DNA from: Sphaerisporangium perillae
GTDB lineage: Bacteria > Actinomycetota > Actinomycetes > Streptosporangiales > Streptosporangiaceae
Assembly: GCF_023276435.1 (NCBI RefSeq)
Contig: NZ_JALLPO010000021.1
Span: 1 to 64,000, forward strand
DNA length: 64,000 nt
Direction of reading: 5' to 3'
Shown here: positions 22,769 to 31,051 of the stretch, piece by piece
Position numbering within the stretch: the stretch's first letter is position 1
Layout: the number at the start of each line of letters is the position of its first letter
Program-made: the position numbers and the translations under genes
The notes under the pieces: generated by a model
Told to the model about the DNA's origin: nothing
Databases searched by the model: none
The model's input: only the letters and a program-made list of their open reading frames with translations

Positions 22769-24049
22769 ATGTTCGTCGGAAAGCCGGCCCGGAAGCCGGC
22801 CCTCATCACCCTCCCCCTGCTCGCGGCGGCCCTCGCGCTGCTCCCCTGCTCCCCCGCCTCCGCCGGCGACGTCGCCCACCCGCGCGTGGTCTCCGCCGAT
22901 CCGGTCGCCACCACTCCCCACGTGCTCGACGGCATCGTCAACGCCTTCGCCCTCATCGGTGGCACCGTGGTCGTGGGCGGCTCGTTCAGCGAGGTGCGCG
23001 ACGCCGGGGCCTCCACGCGGCTGCCGAGGAGCAACCTGTTCGCCTTCGACCTCGCCACCGGCAAAGTGGACCGCCGCTTCGCCCCGCGCCTGGACGGCCC
23101 GGTGTACGCGCTGGCGGCCGGGCCGGACGGCTCGGTCTACGTCGGCGGAGCGTTCGTCTCCGCCGGTGGCGCGCCCGGCCGGGGGCTGGCCCGGCTCAGG
23201 CTCCCCGACGGCTCGCCGGTCGCCGGCTTCTCCGCGCCGGTCAACGGGGGCGACGTCTCCAGCCTCGTGCTGCACGGCGGCAGGCTGTACGTCGGCGGCG
23301 ACTTCACCGGCATCGGCCGCACGATGCGCACGGCCCTGGCCCGGGTCGACGCCGGCACCGGGGCGGTGGACCCGGCGTTCACCGTGACCCCGGGCGCCGG
23401 GCGCGGCGGTGAGCTGAAGATCTACGCGATGGCCGCAACCCGTGACCGGCTCGCGGTGGACGGCTCCTTCACCACCCTGGACGGCCACCGGCGGCCACAG
23501 GTGGGCCTGATCGACATCGCCGCCGCGCGGCCATCGGTGACCGACTGGCACACCGAGGCGTACGCCGCCGCGTGTAAAGAGGTGTTCCCCACTTACGTAC
23601 GCGGGCTGGATTTCTCACCTGACGGGCACTACTTCGTCATCGTGACGACAGGAGGCGCCAAGGGCGCCCGCAAGCTCTGCGATTCCGCGGCCCGCTTCGA
23701 GACCTATTCTCGCGGAGACGCCGTACGGCCCACGTGGGTGAACCACACCGGGGGCGACTCGTTGTACTCGGTGGCGGTCACCGGATCCGCGGTGTACGTC
23801 GGTGGCCATCAGCGCTGGTTGAACAACCCCCGGGGCTCGGACTCGGCGGGGCCGGGCGCGGTGGCGCGGCCGGGCATCGGGGCGATTCACCCCACGACCG
23901 GCAAGGCGCTCGCATGGAACCCCACTCGCGACCGGGGCATCGGTGTCAAAGCGTTCCTCGCACACAAAGGCGGCCTTCTCGTCGGAAGCGACACCACGCA
24001 CCTCGGACACGAGTACCATGCCCGGGTCGGCATGTTCCCGCTTCCCTAG
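22769..24049 (+). CDS. Secreted delta-60-repeat beta-propeller protein
   Basis: The 426-residue product has a basic N-terminus and a hydrophobic core ([22 protein letters not shown]), a clear Sec signal peptide cleaved near residue 32. The mature part carries repeats of the form [20 protein letters not shown] and [22 protein letters not shown], each GG-F followed by a L(A/D)L(A/D)xxTG turn. That matches delta-60 / PQQ-like propeller blades. Such proteins are extracellular in actinomycetes and their function is unknown. The ORF ends 4 bp inside the convergent DUF4229 gene. Confidence 0.7.
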   Translation: MFVGKPARKPALITLPLLAAALALLPCSPASAGDVAHPRVVSADPVATTPHVLDGIVNAFALIGGTVVVGGSFSEVRDAGASTRLPRSNLFAFDLATGKVDRRFAPRLDGPVYALAAGPDGSVYVGGAFVSAGGAPGRGLARLRLPDGSPVAGFSAPVNGGDVSSLVLHGGRLYVGGDFTGIGRTMRTALARVDAGTGAVDPAFTVTPGAGRGGELKIYAMAATRDRLAVDGSFTTLDGHRRPQVGLIDIAAARPSVTDWHTEAYAAACKEVFPTYVRGLDFSPDGHYFVIVTTGGAKGARKLCDSAARFETYSRGDAVRPTWVNHTGGDSLYSVAVTGSAVYVGGHQRWLNNPRGSDSAGPGAVARPGIGAIHPTTGKALAWNPTRDRGIGVKAFLAHKGGLLVGSDTTHLGHEYHARVGMFPLP

Positions 24050-24246
24050 CCCCTGCGGTTCTTGTTGATCTGCTCACTCATCACGTCTCGCTGCTTGGAC
24101 AGCAGCACGTAACTGGCTATGCCGCTGATCACGAAACTGATCACTAGGAGCCAGAAGACGTTGTGAAGGCCGATCAGGTAGAGCACGCCCAGGGTGACGG
24201 CGAACAGACCCAGCCGTGACGCTGTGTAAACGAGAAACGATCGCAC
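24046..24246 (-). CDS. DUF4229 family small membrane protein
   Basis: This 66-residue protein has two hydrophobic helices (about residues 7-27 and 30-48) and a basic/polar C-tail [17 protein letters not shown]. It matches the actinobacterial DUF4229 family, which is often found beside menaquinone genes. Function is unknown. It converges with the propeller gene, overlapping it by 4 bp. Confidence 0.75.
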   Translation of the reverse strand: MRSFLVYTASRLGLFAVTLGVLYLIGLHNVFWLLVISFVISGIASYVLLSKQRDVMSEQINKNRRG

Positions 24247-24559
24247 AACGTCGAGGCTACGTCACCCGTCCGCTGGAGCGGTCTGCGACCACCGCCCTGG
24301 AGGGCAGCCGATTTCGGCCTCGGAGCTTTACAGTCCTCGCTTCGCATCGGGAGCGAGCACTGCTAGTGTTCACATCGCGGCGCTTATGTAAAGAAACACC
24401 CACGAGCGCCCCAAAGAGGCTCTATCATATAACAAACGGGCAGTCAGCTGATAACAACCCGTGATCGTTGGATGTAAATCACGGATATATCAGTTTTCGC
24501 TCGGCAAACTGGATACCTGTCCGCCCGCTTCAGGATGCGGGATGCGAGGGGGAGAGATT
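24247..24559. promoter_or_regulatory. Upstream region of bldC with nested inverted repeats
   Basis: This 313-bp non-coding stretch is AT-richer than its surroundings. CCGTGAT (24459-24465) pairs with ATCACGG (24478-24484). It is nested inside CTGATA (24448-24453) and TATCAG (24488-24493), and the 8-bp palindrome GATATATC lies at 24484-24491. The symmetry is centred about 90 bp before the bldC GTG. A regulator site or 5'-UTR hairpin is possible. Confidence 0.45.
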
Positions 24560-24781
24560 GTGGAGAGTAGCAGCGAACGCCTGCTGACCCCCGGAGAGGT
24601 TGCCGCCCTCTTCCGGGTCGATCCAAAAACGGTGACACGCTGGGCGGCCGCAGGCCGCATCAGCAGCATCCGCACTCCCGGAGGGCATCGGCGTTTCCGC
24701 GAGTCGGAGGTGCACGCTCTCCTGCGTGGCGAGGAAGTCCTCACGGCCGAACGGCCGAGCGGCGACTCACCGCGTGTCTGA
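24560..24781 (+). CDS. bldC: BldC-family MerR-like developmental regulator
   Basis: The 73-residue protein beginning VESSSERLLTPGEVAALFRV is close to the 68-residue Streptomyces BldC. The match runs through LTPGEVAALFRVDPKTVTRW, the recognition helix, and RTPGGHRRFRESEVHALL, the wing. BldC binds DNA head-to-tail as an asymmetric filament on direct repeats and holds back entry into development. The GTG at 24560 was chosen because GAGGGGGAGAG sits just before it; an in-frame ATG at 24542 lacks this. No effector domain exists, as expected for BldC. Confidence 0.88.
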   Translation: MESSSERLLTPGEVAALFRVDPKTVTRWAAAGRISSIRTPGGHRRFRESEVHALLRGEEVLTAERPSGDSPRV

Positions 24782-24951
24782 TGTACAGGTGAGAGCCCAC
24801 CGAGCCTGGCGCCTGCGTGAGGTGCGGTGATCTCGAGCCCACCATGCACCACCGGTGATCCTGCGTGCCCCCCGGAAGCCGCAGGGTCACTGTTCTTTTT
24901 TCTATGCATGCCTTTAAAGCAATTACGGACGCGCTCTATCCGCCGGCCTGC

Positions 24952-25200
24952 TCAGCGGTCGGAGCCGGCCTGTGACTCCTTGAACGCCAGGAACTCCCGC
25001 TCCAGGTCGTCGTTCTCCTCCTGCCAGCGCCTGCGCCGCTCGGCCTCCTGCTCTTCGGTGATCGACTCGGGCAGCCAGCGTTCGTACTCGGGATCGGTCG
25101 GCGCGAGCTCCACGTAGGCGTTCCCGATGAGGCGCCCGTCGTCACTGGTCAGGGTCTGCGGTATCCGCAACGTCCCGTCCGCGAGCCGGATGACGTACAT
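24952..25200 (-). CDS. Small hypothetical protein paired with the metalloprotease
   Basis: This 82-residue protein has no family I recognise. It opens as a beta-type segment (MYVIRLADGTLRIPQTLTSD DGRLIGNAYVEL) and ends in a strongly charged helix (EEQEAERRRRWQEENDDLER EFLAF), probably a coiled coil. It begins 10 bp after the metalloprotease stop, with AGGTGA overlapping that region, so the two are likely co-translated. A role as partner, substrate or inhibitor of the protease is conjecture. Confidence 0.65.
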   Translation of the reverse strand: MYVIRLADGTLRIPQTLTSDDGRLIGNAYVELAPTDPEYERWLPESITEEQEAERRRRWQEENDDLEREFLAFKESQAGSDR

Positions 25201-25210
25201 GACGGATCAC

Positions 25211-26377
25211 CTAGATTCCGTAGCGCCGGTTGAAGAACAACATGACATTGAGCGCCGCACGCGTGTCTCCGTTCAGCATGTCGACCAGCGCCGGACGCTG
25301 CCGGGACGCGATCGCCGCGAAGGCGTCGGCGAAGAACTCCTTGCGGCCGAGACCGCCCGGCTGCTTGTGGAACGCCGAGGCGAACAGGGGCGCGCACTGC
25401 TCGTAGAGGGCGACGAACTCCGGCGAGTCGGACACCCACTCGCCCAGCGCGGAGTCGATGTCGTCCAGGGCGTGCCCCGTCTCGTGCATCATCACGTCCG
25501 GGGTCGGCGACGGCCGGTCGCCCACCACGATCTTGCGGTCGCCGTACGCGCCGGCGCACACGTCCCAGGTCGCCTTGCCCGAGGGCAGCGGCGCGCCCCG
25601 CAGATAGCCCATGTCGTCCAGATCGGGCACACCGCCGGCCCCGACGTAGATGCCGTCGAGTCCGACCGCCAGGAGCGCCTTCAGCCGCTCCGGCAGCCGG
25701 GCCAGGCTGTCGACGGCACGGACGGCGTCCGCCGAGGGAGGGCCTTCGGCGGAGTCCCACTGGCGGTACAGGATCTGCTCCAGCGGCCCGCAGTGCCTGA
25801 GCCCATCGCGCATATCGGGCGTGTCCGGGGAATTCGGCTGGGCCAGAGGCGGCTCGTCGTCCAGCTCGAAATCACGCCAGATGTACTGCGGCCGGTCGAC
25901 CACCGGAGCGGTGACGGCCCGCGCCCCCTCGACTCGGGGCCGGTCGCCCGCCCGGAACGAGTCGGCCTTGCTCTCGCGGCGGTTCGCCCTGCGCCCGCCG
26001 TCACGGAAGTCGGCGCGGCCCTCCCTGGAGGAGGCGGCCCTCGCGGACTCGGCGCGGCCCTCGCGCGTGGCACCGGCGCGGCCATCGAGCGGGGAGCCGT
26101 CGCGCGGGGAGTCACCGCGGCGGTCGGCCACGCCCTCCGGGCGCGTGCCGTCAGAGGGCTCGGCGGCCCCCTCGCGGGGCACCTCGCCGCGGGAGGGGAA
26201 GGCGTACGGCCCCCGCTGCCGCCAGCGCGGCCCTCTGCGATGGCGCCCCTTGTCGCCGGAGAACGCCGTCAAAGCCGCGGCCTGGGGGCCCGGGCGAACG
26301 CGACCATCGGCACACACCTCTCCCATACGCGAAGCGTGGTCACGGTCCACCGTACGACGAGGCCGCCCAGGAGTCAT
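25211..26377 (-). CDS. Anthrax-lethal-factor-like (ATLF) zinc metalloprotease
   Basis: The C-terminal ~100 residues hold MMHETGHALDD, an HExxH zinc site, followed ~45 residues later by GRKEFFADAFAAIAS. The Glu there is the third ligand in lethal-factor/Pro-Pro-endopeptidase (PF07737-type) proteins. GDRPSPTPDVMMHETGH and SPEFVALYEQ also fit. The N-terminal ~150 residues are disordered, rich in Arg, Glu, Gly and Ser with loose REGRAES-type repeats. No signal peptide or membrane span is visible. The ATG at 26377, 8 bases after AGGA, gives 388 residues; a GTG at 26431 would add 18. Substrate unknown. Confidence 0.65.
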   Translation of the reverse strand: MTPGRPRRTVDRDHASRMGEVCADGRVRPGPQAAALTAFSGDKGRHRRGPRWRQRGPYAFPSRGEVPREGAAEPSDGTRPEGVADRRGDSPRDGSPLDGRAGATREGRAESARAASSREGRADFRDGGRRANRRESKADSFRAGDRPRVEGARAVTAPVVDRPQYIWRDFELDDEPPLAQPNSPDTPDMRDGLRHCGPLEQILYRQWDSAEGPPSADAVRAVDSLARLPERLKALLAVGLDGIYVGAGGVPDLDDMGYLRGAPLPSGKATWDVCAGAYGDRKIVVGDRPSPTPDVMMHETGHALDDIDSALGEWVSDSPEFVALYEQCAPLFASAFHKQPGGLGRKEFFADAFAAIASRQRPALVDMLNGDTRAALNVMLFFNRRYGI

Positions 26378-26462
26378 CTGGAATGTCCTATGGGGATGGT
26401 TCAGAGAGGGCCCGTGACGCCCCGGAAACACGATCTACCGTCGAATGGCTTACGCTGCGGAC

Positions 26463-26768
26463 ATGCCTAGCGTGCTTCTCGGCCTGGCGCTGTTAGCCTT
26501 CTGGCTCTATTGCCTGTTCGACCTGATCACCACACCGGAGGAAGACGTAAGGAACCTGCCCAAGTTCTTGTGGGTTCTCATCGTCATCCTCCTGGTCGAC
26601 CTCGGCGGCCTGTTGTGGCTGCTCCTCGGCCGTCCTCTCAGCGAGCAGACCGTACAACGGCAGCGCCTCGGCCGCTCCGGCCCCCGCCCCTCCGTGCCCC
26701 GCGGACCCGACGACGACCCCGACTTCCTCCGCGACCTCGACCGTCGCCTCCGTAGGGAGGACGACTGA
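26463..26768 (+). CDS. PLDc_N-domain small membrane protein
   Basis: This 101-residue protein has two hydrophobic helices around a short loop (LLGLALLAFWLYCLFDLITT, then KFLWVLIVILLVDLGGLLWL LLGRP). That is the PLDc_N (phospholipase D N-terminal, PF13396) pattern without any phospholipase domain. The tail is acidic/basic and hydrophilic. The ATG at 26463 is preferred over 26445; TACGCT lies 7 bases before it, suggesting a leaderless transcript. Codon 11 is a TTA (26493-26495), rare in such genomes and a possible target of BldA control. It is divergent from the metalloprotease. Confidence 0.8.
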   Translation: MPSVLLGLALLAFWLYCLFDLITTPEEDVRNLPKFLWVLIVILLVDLGGLLWLLLGRPLSEQTVQRQRLGRSGPRPSVPRGPDDDPDFLRDLDRRLRREDD

Positions 26769-26806
26769 CCTCCTGCGGCGGCCGCCCCGACAGGCCCTCC
26801 ACGACC

Positions 26807-26834
26807 CCCGTGCCGGCGTGCCGGCCGGCACGGG
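26807..26834. terminator. Hairpin between convergent genes (proximal)
   Basis: CCCGTGCCGGC pairs perfectly with GCCGGCACGGG across a 6-base loop. It lies 39 bp after the PLDc_N stop. There is no T-run, which is usual for actinomycete terminators. It could serve both strands. Confidence 0.5.
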
Positions 26835-26878
26835 AAGGCCGTCCTTAGGGGACGAGCGGCACGGTCAGGGGACCATCA

Positions 26879-26914
26879 GGGGCCGGCCCCGCGCGGAAGC
26901 ACGGGGCCGGCCCC
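26879..26914. terminator. Strong GC hairpin 3' of ccsB
   Basis: GGGGCCGGCCCCG and CGGGGCCGGCCCC form a 13-bp perfect stem with a 10-base loop, 56 bp beyond the ccsB stop on its strand. Each arm is also self-palindromic. It probably ends the cytochrome c maturation operon. Confidence 0.55.
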
Positions 26915-26969
26915 GCCCCCGGCGCACTCCCGGTCCCGGTTCCTCGCACCCCGGCCGAACGGCCGCGGG

Positions 26970-28019
26970 TCAGGGCACCTGCGCGTAGGAGTGCAGGCCC
27001 GACAGGAAGATGTTCACGCCGACGAGGTTGAACAGCAGGCAGCCGAAGGCGACCAGCTGGACGATCATCGCCGCCCTGCCCCGCCACCCGGCGGTCGCCC
27101 TCGCGTGCAGGTAGGCCGCGTAGGCGATCCAGGCGATGAACGACCAGACCTCCTTGGGGTCCCAGCCCCAGTAGCGTCCCCACGCCTTGTCGGCCCAGAG
27201 AGCGCCGGCGATCACCGCGAACGTCCAGATCGGAAAGGCGATCACGATGGCGCGGTGGGCGACCTGCTCGAGCTCGGCCCGCCCGGGCAGCCGTGACGGG
27301 CCGTCTCCGCGCGAGAGGAACAGCACCCCCGAGACGCCCGCGACGATGAACAGGCCGCTCGCGCAGATCGCGGCGGTGACGTGGATGGCGATCCAGTAGG
27401 AGTTCAGGGCGGGCACGACCGGCCCGGCCTGCACGTGCAGGTAGCGGACCGCGAAGCCGAGCCCGAGCGCCGCCGCGACCGACACGAAGGCGCCGAGGAA
27501 CCGCACCGGCTGGCGTGCCTGCATCACCAGGAACGCGGTCATGGCGGCGAAGCAGATCGCCACCACGAACTCGTACATGTTGCCCCAGGGCCAGCGGCCC
27601 ACGGCGGCGCCCCGGGTGATGATGGCGCCGAGGTTCGCGGCCCAGCCGAGCCAGCTCAACGCGACCGCCACGGTGCCGGCACGGGCGGCCCACGCGGGCG
27701 GCGCCGCGGCGGCCGGACCGGCGTCCCTGGCTCCCTCACCCGGCAGCGTCCCGTCCCCCGCCCGCTCGGATCCGGCGTCCTCGCCGGTGCCGGGCGCGCC
27801 GCCGGGGCGGTCGAGCGTCTGGACGGCGCCCGCCTTGGCGGTGACCGCAGCCGTGGCGGCGCCGACGGCGACCGGCTCCCCGGCCGCGGTGACCTTGCGG
27901 GCCCGGCCGAAGCCGAGGTCGAGCGCGTACGCGATCATGGCGAACACGTACAACAGGACGGTCGCCAGGATCAGCTGATCGCTGAGCGTGGCGAGGCCCG
28001 AGTTGACGTCAGTGGGCAT
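26970..28019 (-). CDS. ccsB: Cytochrome c biogenesis protein CcsB (system II)
   Basis: CcsB, also called ResC, forms with ResB the membrane haem exporter/ligase that attaches haem to apocytochrome c. The 349-residue protein has eight or so membrane helices and the haem-handling WWD-type motif WGWDPKEVWSFIAWIAYAAY, with flanking histidines. A hydrophilic Gly/Ala-rich insert near residues 35-95 separates helices 1 and 2, as in other actinobacterial CcsB. It overlaps the end of resB by 11 bp. Confidence 0.93.
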   Translation of the reverse strand: MPTDVNSGLATLSDQLILATVLLYVFAMIAYALDLGFGRARKVTAAGEPVAVGAATAAVTAKAGAVQTLDRPGGAPGTGEDAGSERAGDGTLPGEGARDAGPAAAAPPAWAARAGTVAVALSWLGWAANLGAIITRGAAVGRWPWGNMYEFVVAICFAAMTAFLVMQARQPVRFLGAFVSVAAALGLGFAVRYLHVQAGPVVPALNSYWIAIHVTAAICASGLFIVAGVSGVLFLSRGDGPSRLPGRAELEQVAHRAIVIAFPIWTFAVIAGALWADKAWGRYWGWDPKEVWSFIAWIAYAAYLHARATAGWRGRAAMIVQLVAFGCLLFNLVGVNIFLSGLHSYAQVP

Positions 28020-29595
28020 CCTTGACTCCTTGCGGCGAGGCGGGCCTGCCGGCCTCCGGCCCCTGGAGGGCCGTGACGATCTGGGAGAACTCCTCGGCGA
28101 AACCGGCGCCGCCCTCAGTGCGCGTCAGCCCGCCCACATCGACCGTGCGGGCCTCGCCGTCGCCGTCGGTCACCCGCACCCAGACGCGGCGGCGGCGGAC
28201 CGTGAGCGACAGCACCAGCCCCAGCACGGCGAGGGCCGCCGCGACGAGGGCCGGGACGCGGCCGGGATCGTAGGCGATCTGGAGGCTGATCCACTCACGC
28301 ACGCCGGTGAGCTGGATCGACCCGGCGCCGCCCGGCAGTGGCAGGGTCTCTCCGACGGCGAGCGGCTTGGTCTTGAAGCCCATCACCAGCGGCTTGAGCT
28401 TCTTGGTGTCGAGCTGGTACACCGACTGCGGCTCGCCGGAGTTCATGCCGAGGTCGCCGGAGAAGGCGAACACCTGCGCCGTCGGGTTGGCGGCGCCCGG
28501 GAAGATCGAGACGTAGGAGCCGTCCTGGGCCGGCACGGTCGTCGGCAGGAAGCGCACGAGGAAGCCGAGCTGGTCGGGCTGCGCGTCCGGCACCTTGATC
28601 ACGCACTCGGACATGTAGGTCGTCTGGTCGGCCGTCAGGCACGGCACCGGGCCCTCGAAGGCCACCTGGCCCTTCCCGTCGAGGATCTTGAACGTCGGCG
28701 CGTACCCGTGCCCGAGCAGGTAGGTCTGGGTGCCGTTGACCTCCAACGGCTCGTTCACCCGCAGGTCGTACGGGCGCTCGCGCGCACCGGGCCGGTCGGT
28801 GACCCGCAGCCGCGCCGAGAAGTCGAGCGGCTGGCCGCGCCGGTCGCCCGAGGCGACGTAGGTGGCCTGGAAGTCCGAGAGCGTGAAGGAGAAGGGTTCC
28901 AGCGAGTCCGACGACACCCGCTGGCCCGGGATGTACCTGTCGTAGGCGGCGACGGTGTTGGCGAAGCCGTTGCCCTCGACGAGCAGCACGTTGCCCCGAT
29001 AGCCGTACAGGCCGCCGGCCCCGACCGCGAGCAGGAGGGCGAGCAGGGCGACGTGGAACAGCAGGTTGCCGGTCTCGCGGAGATAGCCCTTCTCGGCGGC
29101 CACCCACCCTGGCCCGGTGACCGTGCGGAAGCGCTTCTTCCTGAGCAGCGCGGCGAGCGACTCCACCGTCGCTTCGGAGGAGGCGAAGGAGGCGTGCTGG
29201 GGCAGCCGGGACAGGTTGCGCGGCGCCGCCGGGGGCTTGCGCCGCAGCTCGCGCAGGTGAGCCGCGGCCCGGGGGATGACGCAACCCGCGAGCGAGATGA
29301 ACAGCAGCAGGTAGGTCGCCGCGAACCAAGGCGAGGTGAACACGTCGAACAGCCACAACCGGTCGAGCCAGGCGGCCAGGCCGGGGCTGTCCTTGAAGTA
29401 CTTCGCCACCCGGTCGGGGCTGATCGACCGCTGCGGGTAGATGGACCCGGGCACCGAGGCGAGCGCGAACAGGAACAGCAGGATCAGCGCCGTGCGCATC
29501 GAGGTGAGCAGGCGCCAGGCCCAGCGCAGCCAGCCCAGCGGCCCGAGACCGGCCGGGCGCCCCAGGTCGGTCTGGATCTCTTCGGTCGTCGTCAT
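28009..29595 (-). CDS. resB: Cytochrome c biogenesis protein ResB
   Basis: This 528-residue partner of CcsB in system II has three N-terminal membrane helices (WRLLTSMRTALILLFLFALA S, ATYLLLFISLAGCVIP, LLFHVALLALLLAVGAGGLY G). A large extracytoplasmic domain follows, then a fourth helix (VPALVAAALAVLGLVLSLTV). The ResB family motif SLAGCVIPRA is present. Its ATG overlaps the ccdA stop (ATGA). Confidence 0.93.
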   Translation of the reverse strand: MTTTEEIQTDLGRPAGLGPLGWLRWAWRLLTSMRTALILLFLFALASVPGSIYPQRSISPDRVAKYFKDSPGLAAWLDRLWLFDVFTSPWFAATYLLLFISLAGCVIPRAAAHLRELRRKPPAAPRNLSRLPQHASFASSEATVESLAALLRKKRFRTVTGPGWVAAEKGYLRETGNLLFHVALLALLLAVGAGGLYGYRGNVLLVEGNGFANTVAAYDRYIPGQRVSSDSLEPFSFTLSDFQATYVASGDRRGQPLDFSARLRVTDRPGARERPYDLRVNEPLEVNGTQTYLLGHGYAPTFKILDGKGQVAFEGPVPCLTADQTTYMSECVIKVPDAQPDQLGFLVRFLPTTVPAQDGSYVSIFPGAANPTAQVFAFSGDLGMNSGEPQSVYQLDTKKLKPLVMGFKTKPLAVGETLPLPGGAGSIQLTGVREWISLQIAYDPGRVPALVAAALAVLGLVLSLTVRRRRVWVRVTDGDGEARTVDVGGLTRTEGGAGFAEEFSQIVTALQGPEAGRPASPQGVKDAH

Positions 29596-30326
29596 CAGAT
29601 CACCGGCTCGAATCCGCCCACCCAGCCCTGAATGCTCGCGATGAACTGCCCCCAGAGGCCGGTCACCAGGAGCACGCCGACGACGACCAGCATGGCCCCG
29701 CCGATGCGGGTGATGAGCTGCGAGTGGCGGCGCACCGCCTTGAACGTGCTGATCGCCTTGCGGTAGGCGAGCGCGGCGAGGACGAACGGGACACCCAGGC
29801 CGAGGGCGTAGGCGAAGGCGAGCACGGCTCCCCGCACCGCGCTTGCCTGGTCGAGGGAGAGCGTGAGCACTGCGGACAGCGTGGGGCCGATGCAGGGCGT
29901 CCAGCCGAGGCCGAAGACGATGCCGAGCAGGGGCGCGCCCGCGATGCCGGCGGCGGGGAAGCGGTGGATGCGCACGTCGCGCTGCAGCCCGGGGATCAGG
30001 CCCAGGAAGGCCAGGCCGAGCACGATCGTCAGCGCGCCGAGCACGCGGGTGATCACCTCGGCGTTGCCGAGCAGCAGCGCGCCGAGGCCGCCGAACAGCG
30101 CTCCGCCCAGCACGAACACCAGCGAGAAGCCCAGCACGAACAGGGCGCTGCCCGCGACCATTCGCCCGCGCCGGGGGTCACCGCTCATGCCGGTCACGTA
30201 GGACAGGTAGCCGGGCACCAGGGGCAGCACGCACGGCGAGAGGAACGACACCAGGCCCGCGACCACCGCCACGGGCAGCGCGACGATCAGCGAGCCCGCG
30301 GCGACCGTGCTCGCGACGTCGCTCAC
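29595..30326 (-). CDS. ccdA: Thiol-disulfide transport protein CcdA
   Basis: CcdA passes electrons from cytoplasmic thioredoxin to extracytoplasmic thioredoxin-like proteins so that apocytochrome CXXCH cysteines are reduced. The 243-residue protein has six helices, with the first redox motif FLSPCVLPLVPGYLSYV and the second in GLGWTPCIGPTLSAVL. Both reactive cysteines are present. It starts 39 bp after the TlpA-like gene. Confidence 0.94.
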   Translation of the reverse strand: MSDVASTVAAGSLIVALPVAVVAGLVSFLSPCVLPLVPGYLSYVTGMSGDPRRGRMVAGSALFVLGFSLVFVLGGALFGGLGALLLGNAEVITRVLGALTIVLGLAFLGLIPGLQRDVRIHRFPAAGIAGAPLLGIVFGLGWTPCIGPTLSAVLTLSLDQASAVRGAVLAFAYALGLGVPFVLAALAYRKAISTFKAVRRHSQLITRIGGAMLVVVGVLLVTGLWGQFIASIQGWVGGFEPVI

Positions 30327-30365
30327 GGCCCACCCCGCCCGCCGGGGCGCCCGTGGAGGCGAGGG

Positions 30366-30944
30366 CTACTTCTCATCGCTGACCTTGGTCACCACGCCGA
30401 GGAGGTCGGAGTGGCGTACCTCTCCGAGGGCGCGGGCGGCGACCCGGCCCTGCCTGTCGAGCACGAGCGTGGAGGGGATCGCCGCGGGGTTGACCATGCC
30501 GCGGAAGGCCAGCGCGACCTTGCCGGGCTGGTCGAACAGGCTCGGGTATCCGGGCTGCTGGGTGCGCTGGAAGGCCAGGGCCTGCGCCTTGTCGTCCTTG
30601 GCGTCCACGCCGAGGAACTGGACCCCGCGGTCCTTGGTCTTGGCGGCGATGTCCTTGAGCACCGGCGCCTCGCCCCGGCAGGGGCCGCACCAGGACGCCC
30701 AGAAGTTGAGCACGACGACCTTGCCCTTGTGGGCGGCGAGGCTGGTGGCGGTGCCCTCCAGCGTCTGCCCCTCGATCGCCGGAGCCGCCTGCCGCTCCGC
30801 GGCGGGCACCACGCGCATGCTGCCGTCGCCCGCGACGAAGCGCGTGTCGCCGGACTGCGGCTGCGTTCCCTGGCTTCCGGCGCATCCCGCGAGAGCCGTC
30901 ATGGCCAGCACAACGGCGACGAGGACACGTGACTTCGAGGACAC
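30366..30944 (-). CDS. TlpA/ResA-like thioredoxin lipoprotein
   Basis: The 192-residue protein has a lipoprotein signal with the lipobox LAGC at Cys21. An AhpC-TSA/Redoxin thioredoxin fold follows, with active site NFWASWCGPCRGEAPVL. It should accept electrons from CcdA and reduce apocytochrome c outside the membrane (ResA role). It is the first gene of the tlpA-ccdA-resB-ccsB operon, in the usual actinobacterial order. A second frame overlapping nearly the whole gene is a shadow. Confidence 0.92.
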   Translation of the reverse strand: MSSKSRVLVAVVLAMTALAGCAGSQGTQPQSGDTRFVAGDGSMRVVPAAERQAAPAIEGQTLEGTATSLAAHKGKVVVLNFWASWCGPCRGEAPVLKDIAAKTKDRGVQFLGVDAKDDKAQALAFQRTQQPGYPSLFDQPGKVALAFRGMVNPAAIPSTLVLDRQGRVAARALGEVRHSDLLGVVTKVSDEK

Positions 30945-31024
30945 GGAGCAAGGTCTCCTTGTACTACAACCGGTAGAGCTTCAAACCCTACCCAGCGCAC
31001 CGCACACCCTCGAAATCGGGGCAC

Positions 31025-31038
31025 TACCTGTGCAGGTA
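31025..31038. promoter_or_regulatory. Inverted repeat upstream of the cytochrome c maturation operon
   Basis: TACCTG-TG-CAGGTA is a perfect 6-bp-arm dyad 81 bp before the tlpA-like start. The site lies between that operon and the end of the phosphatase gene. It may be an operator; no regulator can be assigned. Confidence 0.35.
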
Positions 31039-31051
31039 TCGGGGACTATCG

